From positions 930,001 to 994,000 of the forward strand of contig NZ_OX352321.1 of the NCBI RefSeq assembly GCF_947090775.1: a DNA stretch of 64,000 bases, in the 5' to 3' direction. This DNA is from Pseudarthrobacter sp. MM222 (GTDB lineage Bacteria; Actinomycetota; Actinomycetes; Actinomycetales; Micrococcaceae). Position numbers and translations under genes: made by a program. A model generated the notes under the pieces. The model was given only the letters and a program-made list of their open reading frames with translations, ran no database searches and was not told the origin of the DNA. Positions 49,787-59,962 of the stretch are shown here, one piece after another. Each line of letters begins with the position of its first letter. Position 1 is the first letter of the stretch.

Positions 49787-52700
49787 CTAGACCTCGCTGA
49801 TCTCGTAGACCCGGCCTAGAGCCGGAAAATGAATTAGCGTCCGCAGGACCGGCTTTCCGGTCGCGGCGAGAACCGCATTGCGGTACGCCGCCATCTGGCC
49901 CAGATACTTCTCGCGAACGTGGGTTTCTGGATCGCTTCCCGGGTAGGTTTTGTGGTCTACCAGGACGAAGCCATCCGGGCCTTCCAAAAGCAGGTCGATC
50001 CAGCCCTCCATCACCTGGTGGTCCGGTCGCCAACCGATTGCAGCTTCCCGGTGGCGTATCCACTGCGGAAACTCTGACTCAAGATAAGACTCGAAACGTT
50101 CCCCGGAAGTGATCAACAGCGAAGCATCAACCGTGGCCCCGACTTGCCACCGTCCTACGATCCGCTCCGCCAGATCGCGCCGCTCGGGCGGGTTGAGCGC
50201 GGAAAACTGCGTCCCCAAGTAGGCATGCACCGCGCTGCCGACCGCGCCCCAGTCATCGGAACCATGATCGGCAAGCCGTGAACCCAGCTCGGCCACAGCG
50301 GTGACATCGGCGTCGAGTCCTGAAGAGTCCATGGATGAGGCGGCGAAGCGGGCTGGCAATGTGTCAGTCGGTAAGGGATCAGAAAGCGTGTCCGCAAAGC
50401 GCAGCTGCCAGGTCGCCGCTGGGGGAAGGGCGTCTACAGGCGCTAGCTCCTCAACGAATGCGGGAAAGCCCTCGTTGTCTGCTACTTGGATAACGCCCAC
50501 CGGGCTGTGATCGTCCTGTTTTGTCCAAGACACCAAGGATGGAATGCCCAGATTGTTCAGTAGATCCGGTTTGCTGCTTTTGGCGGTCAGGACAGTGGTC
50601 TCGACCGCCCGGGTCATGCCGACGTACATAAGGCGTGACATGTTGCGGCGGTCGCGTTCCCGCGCCCGTTCCGCCACGTCGCTATTCCTACCCTTTGCAT
50701 CCAGGGGGGATCCGCCGTACGGGAATGGGCTTGGCCAGAACCGGATCCATCGGCCCGCAAGCGGCTGTGACAGATCGAAGCTGCCCTGCTGCTCAACGGC
50801 GGCACCGAACGCTGCGAGCCGCAGGTCCTTGTCCAGCCCCTCCATCACCACCACGGGCCATTCAAGCCCCTTGGCCTTGTGGTAGGTGAGGACGTTGACC
50901 ACGTCGTCCCCGGAATTTTCAGCTGATTGTTGCTCCTCACTGCCGAAAAAGGCCAGGAAGCCGCGCAACGTGGCCGGGGAGCGGAGCGCCAAGCAGCGCT
51001 CGTAATATGTGTTGATTCCACCGCGGACGGCGTCTAGGTTCCTGAGCCGAGTGGCAGGAGAAGACCAGCTGCTGATCAGTCGGGGTAGGCCAAGGACACC
51101 GGTCACCGCGTCGAAGACTTCGGTGGGAGTAGCCCCGACCGCACGTTTGCGAAGGCCGTCAAGCGCAGTGACCAACGGGTCGGCATTCCACGACTCCAGC
51201 ACGGCGGCGGCATCTGGAGCAGCAAGCAGCTGCTGTTGCCAGGTGGAGTGAGCGGAGTGGCCGGGATGGAGTGCCACCAGCTCGGCGAGGGCAACAGTGT
51301 CATAGCCGTCAGCGACGAACGCCATGCCTGCCCGTGCCAGCTGCACCTCCCTGGCAGCGGCTAGCTTACGAGGGTTGCGGCTTGCCCGGATACCCAGTGC
51401 ATCGAGTGCGGCGGCGAGAGATTCCACGTCCGCGTTTGACCGGGCAAGGATGGCGACGTCGCCGGCTCGCAGGTCAGGACGACGGCCCAGCAGGGTCGCA
51501 ATGCCTGCTGCAGTGGCTTTAAGCCGGTCGCCGTCGTTGGACTGGGGCCGGATCCAGCCTTCGAGCGTGCCTGCGGACCAATCCGCGTGTGCAGCCGGAA
51601 GCGTCAAATGGACGGTCTCGGGCGCCATGCCGTGTTCTTCGAACACCGGCTCAAATACGGCGTTGCTCAGGTTCACCACGGCCTGGTGGGACCGCCAGGT
51701 TTCGGACAGCTGTTCCCGGTGGCTGACCTTTGCAACCACGGCCTCCATGAGCTCGGGGTCGGTGCCGCGGAACTCGTAGATGGCCTGCTTGGGGTCGCCC
51801 ACCCATACGGCCTTGTCCACGAGCTGGGTGAGCTGCAGGAAGAGTTCAAGCTGCAGTGGGCTGGTGTCTTGGAACTCGTCCACGACGAGAAACCTCACTC
51901 GACCTGGAAACGAGCGGCGGAAGGCAGCGTTGTTGCGTGCCAGTTCCAGGACAAGGGTCTCTTGGTCCACGAAATCCATGAGGCCATGGAGCCGTTTGAA
52001 TTCGGAGTAGGCCGTGAGGCACTCGGCAGCGCACGTAAAGATAGACCGGATGTATTGCTCAAGGTCGTGGTGGAAAGCGGGGTTTGAGAGCAGCCCCGCC
52101 TTGATCGCGTCAGTCGCGGGTGAGAAGAGACTCTTGACGGCGGCCGGAGCCGCGGACCCCACCACTCCGCGCCAGTCCTCCCAAGAAATGTTTTCGATCT
52201 CCCCCATGGAGGCAACCTTGTGCAAGATTTTTGGCACGTGCTCCGTAAAGGATGCCGTAGTGACGGTTACAGTTTTGCCGGCAGGCGTTTTGCCGTCCCT
52301 CGCCGTTGCCTCAAGGTCGGGCACGCTGGCGCGAAGGTCCCGCAGCCATAGCTCCCTCTCGTCCGTGCCTGGGTTATCGAGGAGCTCGCGGAAACCTGTC
52401 CAGGAACGCTCTGCGCAGGCTGCCAGTTCTTCGGCTCCGAGCAGGTTCGTTCGGGCAGCATCCACGATGGCCCTGACCATCTCCTGCCAAGTTTTGGCAT
52501 CCCGTGCACCATTGCCGTCGGTGCCCATGCGCTGAGCGATGGGGAGGATAACGGAGGCGTGCTCAGCCAGAACCTCGTCGGCGGCGAGGTTAAAGATACT
52601 GGCGAGCTGTTCCTCCCCGATGACTTCCAACGCAGGCGACAGGCCTGCGTCGATGGCGTGTTCCTGAAGCAACTGACCGCAGACACTGTTCACTGTTCCG

Positions 52701-52963
52701 ATAAGGCTGGCCGGAAGCTGCTGGGAGGCGAGCCGAAGCGCGGCGGCAGCATCGGCGCCGTCCTCAGTTTCCGCCTGTTCCAGGAGCCTGGCGGCAATTC
52801 GCTCGCGGAGCTCATCTGCCGCCTTCTTGGTGAAAGTGGTGGCCATGATGGCGCCGGAAGGTAGGCCGGCTGCGATCTGCTCCACGATCTTGCCCGTCAG
52901 CGTGTAGGTTTTCCCGGTACCGGCGCTCGCCGAGACCATTGTGACATTGTCCAGCAGGTTCAC
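49787..52963 (-). CDS. AddA-like UvrD/Rep helicase with C-terminal PD-(D/E)XK nuclease
   Basis: 1058 aa. SF1A helicase motifs: VSASAGTGKTYTLTG (Walker A), VVDEFQDTSPLQLELFL (motif II), VGDPKQAIYEFRG (III), NVLTYHKAKGLEWPVVV (V) and MYVGMTRAVETTVL (VI). The C-terminal nuclease has IDLLLEGPDGFVLVDHKTY and QMAAYRNAV, the RecB-like catalytic core. The GTG at 52963 overlaps the stop of the AddB-like gene (GTGA), so the two are coupled and probably form a heterodimer that unwinds and cuts DNA ends. Actinobacteria usually carry AdnAB for recombination, so this pair may be a specialised or defence-linked system. Confidence 0.9.
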   Translation of the reverse strand: MNLLDNVTMVSASAGTGKTYTLTGKIVEQIAAGLPSGAIMATTFTKKAADELRERIAARLLEQAETEDGADAAAALRLASQQLPASLIGTVNSVCGQLLQEHAIDAGLSPALEVIGEEQLASIFNLAADEVLAEHASVILPIAQRMGTDGNGARDAKTWQEMVRAIVDAARTNLLGAEELAACAERSWTGFRELLDNPGTDERELWLRDLRASVPDLEATARDGKTPAGKTVTVTTASFTEHVPKILHKVASMGEIENISWEDWRGVVGSAAPAAVKSLFSPATDAIKAGLLSNPAFHHDLEQYIRSIFTCAAECLTAYSEFKRLHGLMDFVDQETLVLELARNNAAFRRSFPGRVRFLVVDEFQDTSPLQLELFLQLTQLVDKAVWVGDPKQAIYEFRGTDPELMEAVVAKVSHREQLSETWRSHQAVVNLSNAVFEPVFEEHGMAPETVHLTLPAAHADWSAGTLEGWIRPQSNDGDRLKATAAGIATLLGRRPDLRAGDVAILARSNADVESLAAALDALGIRASRNPRKLAAAREVQLARAGMAFVADGYDTVALAELVALHPGHSAHSTWQQQLLAAPDAAAVLESWNADPLVTALDGLRKRAVGATPTEVFDAVTGVLGLPRLISSWSSPATRLRNLDAVRGGINTYYERCLALRSPATLRGFLAFFGSEEQQSAENSGDDVVNVLTYHKAKGLEWPVVVMEGLDKDLRLAAFGAAVEQQGSFDLSQPLAGRWIRFWPSPFPYGGSPLDAKGRNSDVAERARERDRRNMSRLMYVGMTRAVETTVLTAKSSKPDLLNNLGIPSLVSWTKQDDHSPVGVIQVADNEGFPAFVEELAPVDALPPAATWQLRFADTLSDPLPTDTLPARFAASSMDSSGLDADVTAVAELGSRLADHGSDDWGAVGSAVHAYLGTQFSALNPPERRDLAERIVGRWQVGATVDASLLITSGERFESYLESEFPQWIRHREAAIGWRPDHQVMEGWIDLLLEGPDGFVLVDHKTYPGSDPETHVREKYLGQMAAYRNAVLAATGKPVLRTLIHFPALGRVYEISEV

Positions 52964-55599
52964 GAGTAGTCCCCTTTGAGTCCGCATAGAGTTCCAAAAT
53001 GGCAGTAACGGCAATTAGGCTGCCGGTGCAGCCGCTCATTCGCAGCGGCGAGCGCGGCGGCATCGGGCTCACCTCCGGCCAACGCGGCTTCGGCCGGTTG
53101 CGCTGCAGTGATCCGTCCGGCCAGTACTTCCTCGACCGTGAATTCCACCGAGCGTACGGCGCGGCGCCAGAGCTCTGGCGTGTCCTGTGCGGACTGCAAG
53201 GCACCGCCAAATTCGGGGTGTGAGGACGCGAAGGTCCCCTGTTTGAGCAGGAAATACGCTGCCGGAGAATCGGGAGGCACGTCGCCACTGTTGAGAGCCC
53301 ACTGGTACAGCGCCAGCTGGAGAGCTTCCCCCCGCTGCACGTCCGCGCGGAGATACTTCTCGGTGTTGCTCCATTTGAGGTCTATGACGGCCGTCCGGCC
53401 GTCAGCATCGATGCCCACCGCGTCGGCACGGCCCTCGACCGCAACAGTGAGTTCAGACCCGCCCACGGTGAACGTCAAGTCTTTACTGAAACCCTTCTCC
53501 ATGTCCTGCAGAACCACGCCGCCGTGCTGCAGCTGTGTGAAGAATGTCATGACGGTGGTCTCGATGGTGGCCCGGACACCCGCAAGCCGGTGCAGCTGGC
53601 CGGGCAGGAGCAGCTCGGAAGCCATCTGGGGTAAGAGCGAGTCAATGACGGCACTCACCTCGCTGAGTTCCGGTACCGCCCGATGTTGCTGCCGCAGTTG
53701 GTCGTGAAGCACTTCGACGATTTTATGGGCGAAGATTCCGAGCATCTGGTTGCCGGCGGGCACATCGGCGGCAGCGGGTACACGAAGGTGCGACTTATGT
53801 TTGAGCACCCAGGCGAGGGAACAGCCGAGCAACGTTGACAGCTGGGTGTAGGAGAGGCGCTTGGGGATGAGCGCGGGGTTCGGAGCTACCTCGTGGACGG
53901 GAGGTGGCGCCGTGGGGCGGTGTTGAGGAACGGGAATTAGCTGTGCTTGCCGGCTCGCAAGAGACCAGCGGCCGCTGGTCTTGGTCAGTTCGGCGGGAGT
54001 GACAGTCAACGCGGCGAGGCGATTCGCCAGGGACTCCGATTCTGCCAGCGCGCTCGGCTGGGCGGCCACGAGCGCCTCCAAGAGCGGGTTTCCTGCCTGT
54101 CGTTCGCCGTCGCGCTGTTGGATCTGGATGAGAACCAGATTTCTAGTCCGGGTTGACCCGGCAAGCGTCTGGGTTACCTCGAGAGCGCTCAATTGTTCGG
54201 GGGTCGGAAGATGCGCACCCACTTGTGCGAGGGCATCGACGTCATGGGCGTCCCACCGGCGGATGCGCTGCATGCCCGCGCCCTGGAAACCCCACCACAG
54301 CACCTGATCGACGTCGTCGGTGAGCTCCGCCAAGTGGCTGAGGCGCAGCCAAGGTGAGGCTTCCGCTGGGACCAAGGACCCGGAGGAGGGAGTGATCACT
54401 GAGTCGATGATTCGGCGCAGGTCCCGGCGAGACACTCGGGGGAGCGGATTGATGAGTGCAAGAATCCGTTGCAGCAGCGCCGCCGTGCCCTTGGCGGTCT
54501 CGTCGATGGCTACGCGGGCATGCAGCCGGGCCGCCAGCCATTCCGCCCGCTCAGCCAGTTGGAGGCCGCTAACATTCCGTTCTTCCACAACCAGACCGGC
54601 GTTGAAAACGTCGTCCAGAACCCCGGCAATGTCCGGACCCAGGTGCTCGTCGCCTTCGATCTCTGCAATAGCCGCATTCCAGGCGTCACCTCCGATTCCC
54701 GGCTCCGCCCTGAGCGCGCCCAGCAAGTATCGCGCGGCGCCCCGGCGGACCGGTGAACCGGGGAGGCTGAGCAGTTCGGCGAGGAGCTGCACGTTCACCG
54801 GTGACCAGATCACTTCGAAAAACAACGGAATTAACTGCTCCTGCGGCCGCCACACGGATGGGGCTCCGACGCCGACTGCCGGCAGCCCATGGTCGGAGAG
54901 GTAGCTGTCCAGGAGGCCGCTGCTGTCGGAGCAGACGACGGCGGTCCTGGTGTTGTCGCCCGCCGCTAGCCACCTGGCGGTTACTTCTGCGGCGTCCCAT
55001 TCGGTTTCGGCTGTCAGGATTGTCAGCTTGGGAGGCGCTGCGGCTGGGATTGCTTCGCTGATGTCGACGCCCCGGTTGCGGAGCTTTCCAATGACAACCT
55101 GCCAGACCTGCGGAAAACTGCGCTCCGGGTGCTGGAGTATGAGCTCGTCGATGCCAAGCGGCAGCGGCGAGTCAAGCGCTACCGCAAGCTCCGCGATGTC
55201 ATCGGCCAAGGATGGCGCGAGCTGTCCGGGCGCTATCTCCGCGGCGGCAAGTGTCTGAAGCAAAGGGGACGGAGCAGCAGCATCCAACCGCTGGACGGGG
55301 AGCACGCCGTTCCAGCCATTTGCGACGGCGTCGTCGCGGGCGGCAAGCAGCTCCTCGGCCGTGGACCAAGGGTCAACCTGGAACGACTCGTGGAACCAGG
55401 CGCCGGGGGAGTAAATGGACTGAAGACGGCCCAAGTACTGGCTGACGCGTTCGGCATGCCCCGTCTCCGGCCGGGTGATGCCCAGGCGCGTCTGCAGCAG
55501 GGCGGTGAAGTTTTTCCGGCCCACCCGGATCTGATTGAGGCCAGGCCGCGTGTAGCTCCAAGGTGCCCGGTCCAGATGCCATCCGAACTCAATTCTCAT
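52960..55599 (-). CDS. AddB-like PD-(D/E)XK nuclease
   Basis: 879 aa. The C-terminal part has the RecB-family nuclease core (VEGRADAVGIDADGRTAVID, then LKW and EALQLALYQW) and ends in CRYCHFGTLC; with the upstream cysteine in STLLGCSLAW this could hold an AddB-type iron-sulphur cluster. The N-terminal two thirds is an inactivated helicase-like region, lacking a Walker A motif. The ATG at 55599 is preceded by an unusual GGGGG ribosome site. It is the upstream partner of the AddA-like helicase. Confidence 0.85.
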   Translation of the reverse strand: MRIEFGWHLDRAPWSYTRPGLNQIRVGRKNFTALLQTRLGITRPETGHAERVSQYLGRLQSIYSPGAWFHESFQVDPWSTAEELLAARDDAVANGWNGVLPVQRLDAAAPSPLLQTLAAAEIAPGQLAPSLADDIAELAVALDSPLPLGIDELILQHPERSFPQVWQVVIGKLRNRGVDISEAIPAAAPPKLTILTAETEWDAAEVTARWLAAGDNTRTAVVCSDSSGLLDSYLSDHGLPAVGVGAPSVWRPQEQLIPLFFEVIWSPVNVQLLAELLSLPGSPVRRGAARYLLGALRAEPGIGGDAWNAAIAEIEGDEHLGPDIAGVLDDVFNAGLVVEERNVSGLQLAERAEWLAARLHARVAIDETAKGTAALLQRILALINPLPRVSRRDLRRIIDSVITPSSGSLVPAEASPWLRLSHLAELTDDVDQVLWWGFQGAGMQRIRRWDAHDVDALAQVGAHLPTPEQLSALEVTQTLAGSTRTRNLVLIQIQQRDGERQAGNPLLEALVAAQPSALAESESLANRLAALTVTPAELTKTSGRWSLASRQAQLIPVPQHRPTAPPPVHEVAPNPALIPKRLSYTQLSTLLGCSLAWVLKHKSHLRVPAAADVPAGNQMLGIFAHKIVEVLHDQLRQQHRAVPELSEVSAVIDSLLPQMASELLLPGQLHRLAGVRATIETTVMTFFTQLQHGGVVLQDMEKGFSKDLTFTVGGSELTVAVEGRADAVGIDADGRTAVIDLKWSNTEKYLRADVQRGEALQLALYQWALNSGDVPPDSPAAYFLLKQGTFASSHPEFGGALQSAQDTPELWRRAVRSVEFTVEEVLAGRITAAQPAEAALAGGEPDAAALAAANERLHRQPNCRYCHFGTLCGLKGDYS

Positions 55600-55745
55600 T
55601 TGTCCCCCATGCTTTGAGTGGTGGTCGTTTCTATCACGCTAACGGCAGGGTCAAACAATCGGTCCCGTCGTCTGGGACAAGGTCGTGAGCGCGGAATGAC
55701 GGTTGTGTTGGTACGATTCCATCGAATGCCCTTCGATCTCGCGGA

Positions 55746-56504
55746 TCACTGCAAAGACAAGGGATCAAGGCGCCTTGGCTGATACTCACGCGGTTGCCGA
55801 TTTAGCCAATAGTTGGCTGGGCTCCCGGCACGAGACATTCGGTCATCTTGCGAAGTCCAGATGATGATGTCCAGCAGCCGGAGATCCGTGGCTTTGCCAA
55901 TATCGGGTACCTCACGGGCCACTTGGTCACCGATCCGGGTAAGCTCGCATTGTTGGTGACGGAGGATGCTCCGAAGTGTCAAAAGCGTTTTCTCGATACG
56001 CTCCCACCGCGGTTCCGCCCCGAAACGGAAGCCGTCTCTCTTGAAGCCCATGGCCATCGCCACGTGGCCGTCGAGAACAGGTACGGCGTCCGGCCTGTAA
56101 AGGGCAAGCATTTTGGTGACCTTGGGTGCCCACACCCCGTGGAAGCCGGACCGGCAAAGAAGAGTTAGGCCTTTCACGTCTTCATCGTCCATTTGGGCGA
56201 GGTCCTTAGCGGACAGGGCGTTGAGCCGTTGCGCCAGTTCCGACCGAACATCGTGCGTGAAGCGTGCGATGTCTGCCGCGGACAATCGCCCAGCCAACGT
56301 GGTTGCCCACAACAGTGACCACGGAGCGATCTCCTTGAAGTGGCCACCTTGCCTAGCTACCGATCCAAGCAAGTCGTAGGTATGCCAGCCGCTCCGAGGA
56401 TGGGTGCAGTAGCCGACGACTCTTGCCGCAATGTCTTGGATTGGTCGGACACCTATCCCTCCGGACATGCCGGGGGAGAGATCCATCTGAAAGGGCGTGC
56501 TCAT
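55746..56504 (-). CDS. Uncharacterised protein, DUF6308-like
   Basis: 252 aa from the ATG at 56504 (GAAAGAAG upstream). Helical, with WSLLWATTLAGRLSAADI, KGLTLLCRSGFHGVWAPKV and ALYRPDAVPVLDGHVAMAM; the last two recall helix-hairpin-helix glycosylase-type folds and the actinobacterial DUF6308 family. No catalytic residues can be assigned. It stands alone between the nuclease pair and the NERD helicase, on the same strand. Confidence 0.6.
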   Translation of the reverse strand: MSTPFQMDLSPGMSGGIGVRPIQDIAARVVGYCTHPRSGWHTYDLLGSVARQGGHFKEIAPWSLLWATTLAGRLSAADIARFTHDVRSELAQRLNALSAKDLAQMDDEDVKGLTLLCRSGFHGVWAPKVTKMLALYRPDAVPVLDGHVAMAMGFKRDGFRFGAEPRWERIEKTLLTLRSILRHQQCELTRIGDQVAREVPDIGKATDLRLLDIIIWTSQDDRMSRAGSPANYWLNRQPREYQPRRLDPLSLQ

Positions 56505-56611
56505 CGTCTTCTTTCCTAGGGTTAGATTCAATGTCAATTGACGGACCCTCCTTTCGAAGTCGCATCCAACTGACGGCTGGCTGGATGGCTTCCGAGCTCG
56601 GTCAGGGCTCG

Positions 56612-58297
56612 CTAATCTTCAGTTAGTATCGGCGTCCATGCCTGGGACCGTGACAATGCTGCCTTTAGTTCCCGCCCGCCCGCTTCCTCCAGTAACTCGG
56701 AATCACCAACTACCACTAGCAGGCTCCGGGCACGGGACAACCCGACGTACAGCTGTTCGGGTGCCCGGCCCATGTCCTTGAACCCGTTGACGCAAAGAAC
56801 AACGACGGACCGTTCCAGGCCTTTGAAGCCCAGCACGTGGCCGTAGAACTCACTCTCGTTGGCATGGAAGTCCCGCCAGTACTCCTCCGTGGCGCCGCGC
56901 TCGAAGTAGTCCAGATGGATGGGGTGTCGGTCCTTGGTGGTGAGGAGCGCGATTTGATTGTTCGCCCAGCCCTCGTCGATCAAGGCGTTCAAACAGTCTT
57001 CAGCGACGTCGAGCGACTCCTCCGCAGGGCAGTCGACGAACCGTACAGGCAGGCCGGTGCTGCCCCTGGGCGTGAAATGTTCGCCGGCGAAAGGCTTGAA
57101 TGTCTCAGCGATCTTGCGGGTGTTGCGGAGGTTCTCGTCGATGTGGATGGGCACGAACGTGGCCGTCGGACCATTGGTGAGGTCCGCCGTCGCACCTCCC
57201 CAACGTTGGTAGACGTCCTGGCGGTCATCCATGAAGGCGTACACCTCGCCCGCGGCGGGATCAGTAGTGCAGGCGAGAAGCGCCTCCCACCACAGTGGCG
57301 CGAAGTCCTGCGCTTCGTCGACGATGACGGCGTCCAAGCGTTCGTGGGGCTCCATCCCGGCAGCTAGTTCCCTCAAGAGGCGGGGCATCTCGACGTCGAA
57401 GTAGTCCTGACCCGAACCGTCCGGGACCCCGAGCCCGCGCACGTACTCGTGGAACTCGCCGGTGAATACGGGCTTGGCTTGGCGCCACGTTGCAACCTGG
57501 TCCTGAAGGTACTGTCCCAGGCCTTTGTTGTAGCAGAAGAGCCCGACCCGTTTGCCCTGTTTGCTGAGCAGTTTGGCCTTTTCGACCGCGAGCCAGGTCT
57601 TTCCGCTGCCGGCGCCGCCGGTGAAGCGGATACGGGGGAGCGACCGGGTTGCCTGAAGCAGCACGGACTGCCGTTCGGTGAGATGGTCCTGTGCGGCCTC
57701 ATCCTCCTGTGCTGTGGTGGAGGGTACGACGGCGGTGTCCAGGTCTCCGCTCAGCCTGCGGACGATACGTTCCAGGAAAACCGGGGCCAGAGGGGCGGCG
57801 CCGCCGCCTTCGTTTTCGATCGCTTGGCGCACGAGCTCGGCGGGTGCCTTGCTTTCCGTTTGGTCAAGGATGAGTGACCGAGGGCAGCCGGCCATGGTCC
57901 AGTCACCCGGCACGTCGGTATACGGCAAGCTGACCATGTAGACGCAGCGGCTGCTCAGGCGGGAACCGAGCTGGTTTTCAAGCCAGTTCTTGAGCGCATG
58001 AAGTGAGCTTTGGGACTGCGCCACGGGGCTTTGGATCTTGCGCCTCTGGCTCCGGTCCGACTGGTACCACTGCCCGTCGGCGATGCTGACCTGGCCACCC
58101 TTGACCTCGATCGCGGCCATGCCAACGCCGGGCCAGAGGACCAGCAGGTCGATCTCGTATTCGTTCCGGCCGTCGCGGACATGGACGGAGTGGGCGAGGA
58201 CGCAGTCATCGGGAAGGCTGCTCTTCAGTGCCGTCCAGACGGCCTTTTCCGCCAGCTGTCCCTCACCGAACTCCGGTTCTGCCGGAATGCACCTCAT
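56612..58297 (-). CDS. NERD-domain UvrD-type helicase
   Basis: 561 aa. The N terminus (residues about 5-125) is a NERD nuclease-related domain: LAHSVHVRDGRNEYEIDLLV and AIEVKGGQVSI provide the D..ExK core. Then SF1 helicase motifs: RFTGGAGSGKTWLAVEKA (Walker A), VIVDEAQDFAPLWWEALL (II), FMDDRQDVYQRWGG (III) and LYVGLSRARSLLVVVGD (VI). NERD helicases are known from mobile elements and defence loci. The ATG at 58297 follows GGGGGCAACA; a TTG at 58345 gives a longer form. Confidence 0.88.
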   Translation of the reverse strand: MRCIPAEPEFGEGQLAEKAVWTALKSSLPDDCVLAHSVHVRDGRNEYEIDLLVLWPGVGMAAIEVKGGQVSIADGQWYQSDRSQRRKIQSPVAQSQSSLHALKNWLENQLGSRLSSRCVYMVSLPYTDVPGDWTMAGCPRSLILDQTESKAPAELVRQAIENEGGGAAPLAPVFLERIVRRLSGDLDTAVVPSTTAQEDEAAQDHLTERQSVLLQATRSLPRIRFTGGAGSGKTWLAVEKAKLLSKQGKRVGLFCYNKGLGQYLQDQVATWRQAKPVFTGEFHEYVRGLGVPDGSGQDYFDVEMPRLLRELAAGMEPHERLDAVIVDEAQDFAPLWWEALLACTTDPAAGEVYAFMDDRQDVYQRWGGATADLTNGPTATFVPIHIDENLRNTRKIAETFKPFAGEHFTPRGSTGLPVRFVDCPAEESLDVAEDCLNALIDEGWANNQIALLTTKDRHPIHLDYFERGATEEYWRDFHANESEFYGHVLGFKGLERSVVVLCVNGFKDMGRAPEQLYVGLSRARSLLVVVGDSELLEEAGGRELKAALSRSQAWTPILTED

Positions 58298-58445
58298 TGT
58301 TGCCCCCATACTGAAGAACCGGCTCTCCGGTTTTCGCTGCTCCAACGTTAGTCAGCCGGCGACTTCTTCGCCGATCCGACACGACTGCTCGTCCGTCGGT
58401 CGTGTTCTTCGCAGTTGACCGTCAGCGCATAGGCCCTGTTGACGA

Positions 58446-59960
58446 TCAGCTCGCATTCCGCAGCGTTTGGACTGCTCCGCTCACCACATCGTCAAGTGTG
58501 ACGCCCCCATCCGGACCGGGCCCGGTTGGAAATTCGCCGGTATGCCATTGAAGCTTGCTGGCGTCCTCGCAGCCCCGTCCAAAGCGCAAGCCGTCGAGTA
58601 TCTGGTGCCCCGCTTCGATGTGCGGGACTCCGTCCTTGTACCAGTTCGGAAAATCGTTGTTGGGAGCAGACCAGCCATTCCCGGTCAGGTAGCCGGCATC
58701 TAGGGGCCACGTGTCGGCGGGTAGGTACTTCTCGGACACGATTTCGAACCAGACCCCATCGGCGCTGGGCACGGCCTGGGCGTACGGCGTCAGTCCTTCA
58801 GTGTCGTTATCGTACTGAATGCTCAGGAATGAGTTCCACGGCATGTTTGCCAGAACCTCGCTGATCAGTTCGCCCGCTTTCGCCCAACCTTCCTGGACGT
58901 CGTTCTGGGCTCTGATGTGGTTGACAAGGCCGTCGTACTCATCCTCGATTTCCGACGGCATTACGGCGCCGATCACCGACTCCCAGGCGCCGAAGTGCCT
59001 TCTAATGGCGACCACGGACGGGCGATGGCGTCCGGCGGCCATTTCGACAGTCACCCAACTGTCGTAGCTCGCCACGTCTTTTGGGGAGCCGAAGTAGCGG
59101 TACTCATCTCTAAATCTGCGGGCCGCCTCAGCAAATTCAGAGGCGCTGAAGCTAACTGGGTCTAACGTCGGCTGGAGCCCGGCGGAAGCCAACGCGGTGT
59201 CCCAGAACCCTAGGCCCAAGTGGCGTCGCACCGTGCCTGCGGGTACCGGCCAAAGGTCTCCGCGACCGGGCCGTTCGTCTCCAAGGTCCGCCGAAATTGC
59301 CTCCGCTATCTCCTCGTAGTCTGAGTACGAGATTCCGGCGTCATCGCCGGCGCGGATGGCCTGCGCTGTTGTCTCAATGACCGCCAGGATTTCGGCTAAC
59401 TGGCCGTAGGGGCGGCTCGGACCCAGGAAGCTCCGGATCTCTTCGACCGATGAGAGCGGCGTCATCCCCAGAGCCATTTCATAATCAGGTTGAAATCCCC
59501 GGTGGCGGCCTACCACATAGAGCAAGCTGAGCATATCGATGGGTGGAGCAAACTCCACCTCACCCCTTTGTTGTTGGTCGGCGCGGTGCACGAGTTCCTT
59601 GAACATGTGCGTAGTCCGGAGCATTTCCTCGGCAATGTCGACGTCGACCGGTGCTCCGAGCGCGGCGAGGACCCTGGGTATATCCACGAAATCGATTCCG
59701 GCTCGGTCGAGCTGCTCGAAGCGTTCGCGCTCCTGGTAAAGGGCTGCCAACGTGGCATTGCATCGATCCCGGAGTGCCCTGGACCGCTGCTCCTCACCCC
59801 GGTCCGCGACCCGACTACCGAGGATGCGCAGAATCTCCCAGCTGCTCATTTTCGCGGCGTCCGCGATGCACCGCAGTGGATCCCCGGCCAGGAAGGATCT
59901 GGTCACCTGCCCAGTCACGTCGCGCTGGGGAACGTCAGCCTCGGAGGATGGTGTGCTCAC
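58446..59960 (-). CDS. HNR-repeat DNA-binding protein with C-terminal TY-Chap-like domain
   Basis: 504 aa from a GTG two bases after the upstream gene's stop. Residues 15-55 look like a helix-turn-helix (LRCIADAAKMSSWEILRILG). Residues 143-262 share a conserved block with the neighbouring protein (LSLLYVVGRHRGFQPDY, GFWDTALASAGL). Two homing-endonuclease-associated-repeat-like units lie at 237-262 (WPVPAGTVRRHLGLGFWD) and 312-333 (RPSVVAIRRHFGAWESVI). The C-terminal 125 residues (GVWFEIVSEKYLPAD, LTGNGWSAPNNDFPNWY) resemble TY-Chap/YbjN chaperone-like domains. No endonuclease motif is seen. Probably a DNA-binding or regulatory protein. Confidence 0.7.
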   Translation of the reverse strand: MSTPSSEADVPQRDVTGQVTRSFLAGDPLRCIADAAKMSSWEILRILGSRVADRGEEQRSRALRDRCNATLAALYQERERFEQLDRAGIDFVDIPRVLAALGAPVDVDIAEEMLRTTHMFKELVHRADQQQRGEVEFAPPIDMLSLLYVVGRHRGFQPDYEMALGMTPLSSVEEIRSFLGPSRPYGQLAEILAVIETTAQAIRAGDDAGISYSDYEEIAEAISADLGDERPGRGDLWPVPAGTVRRHLGLGFWDTALASAGLQPTLDPVSFSASEFAEAARRFRDEYRYFGSPKDVASYDSWVTVEMAAGRHRPSVVAIRRHFGAWESVIGAVMPSEIEDEYDGLVNHIRAQNDVQEGWAKAGELISEVLANMPWNSFLSIQYDNDTEGLTPYAQAVPSADGVWFEIVSEKYLPADTWPLDAGYLTGNGWSAPNNDFPNWYKDGVPHIEAGHQILDGLRFGRGCEDASKLQWHTGEFPTGPGPDGGVTLDDVVSGAVQTLRNAS

Positions 59961-59962
59961 GC

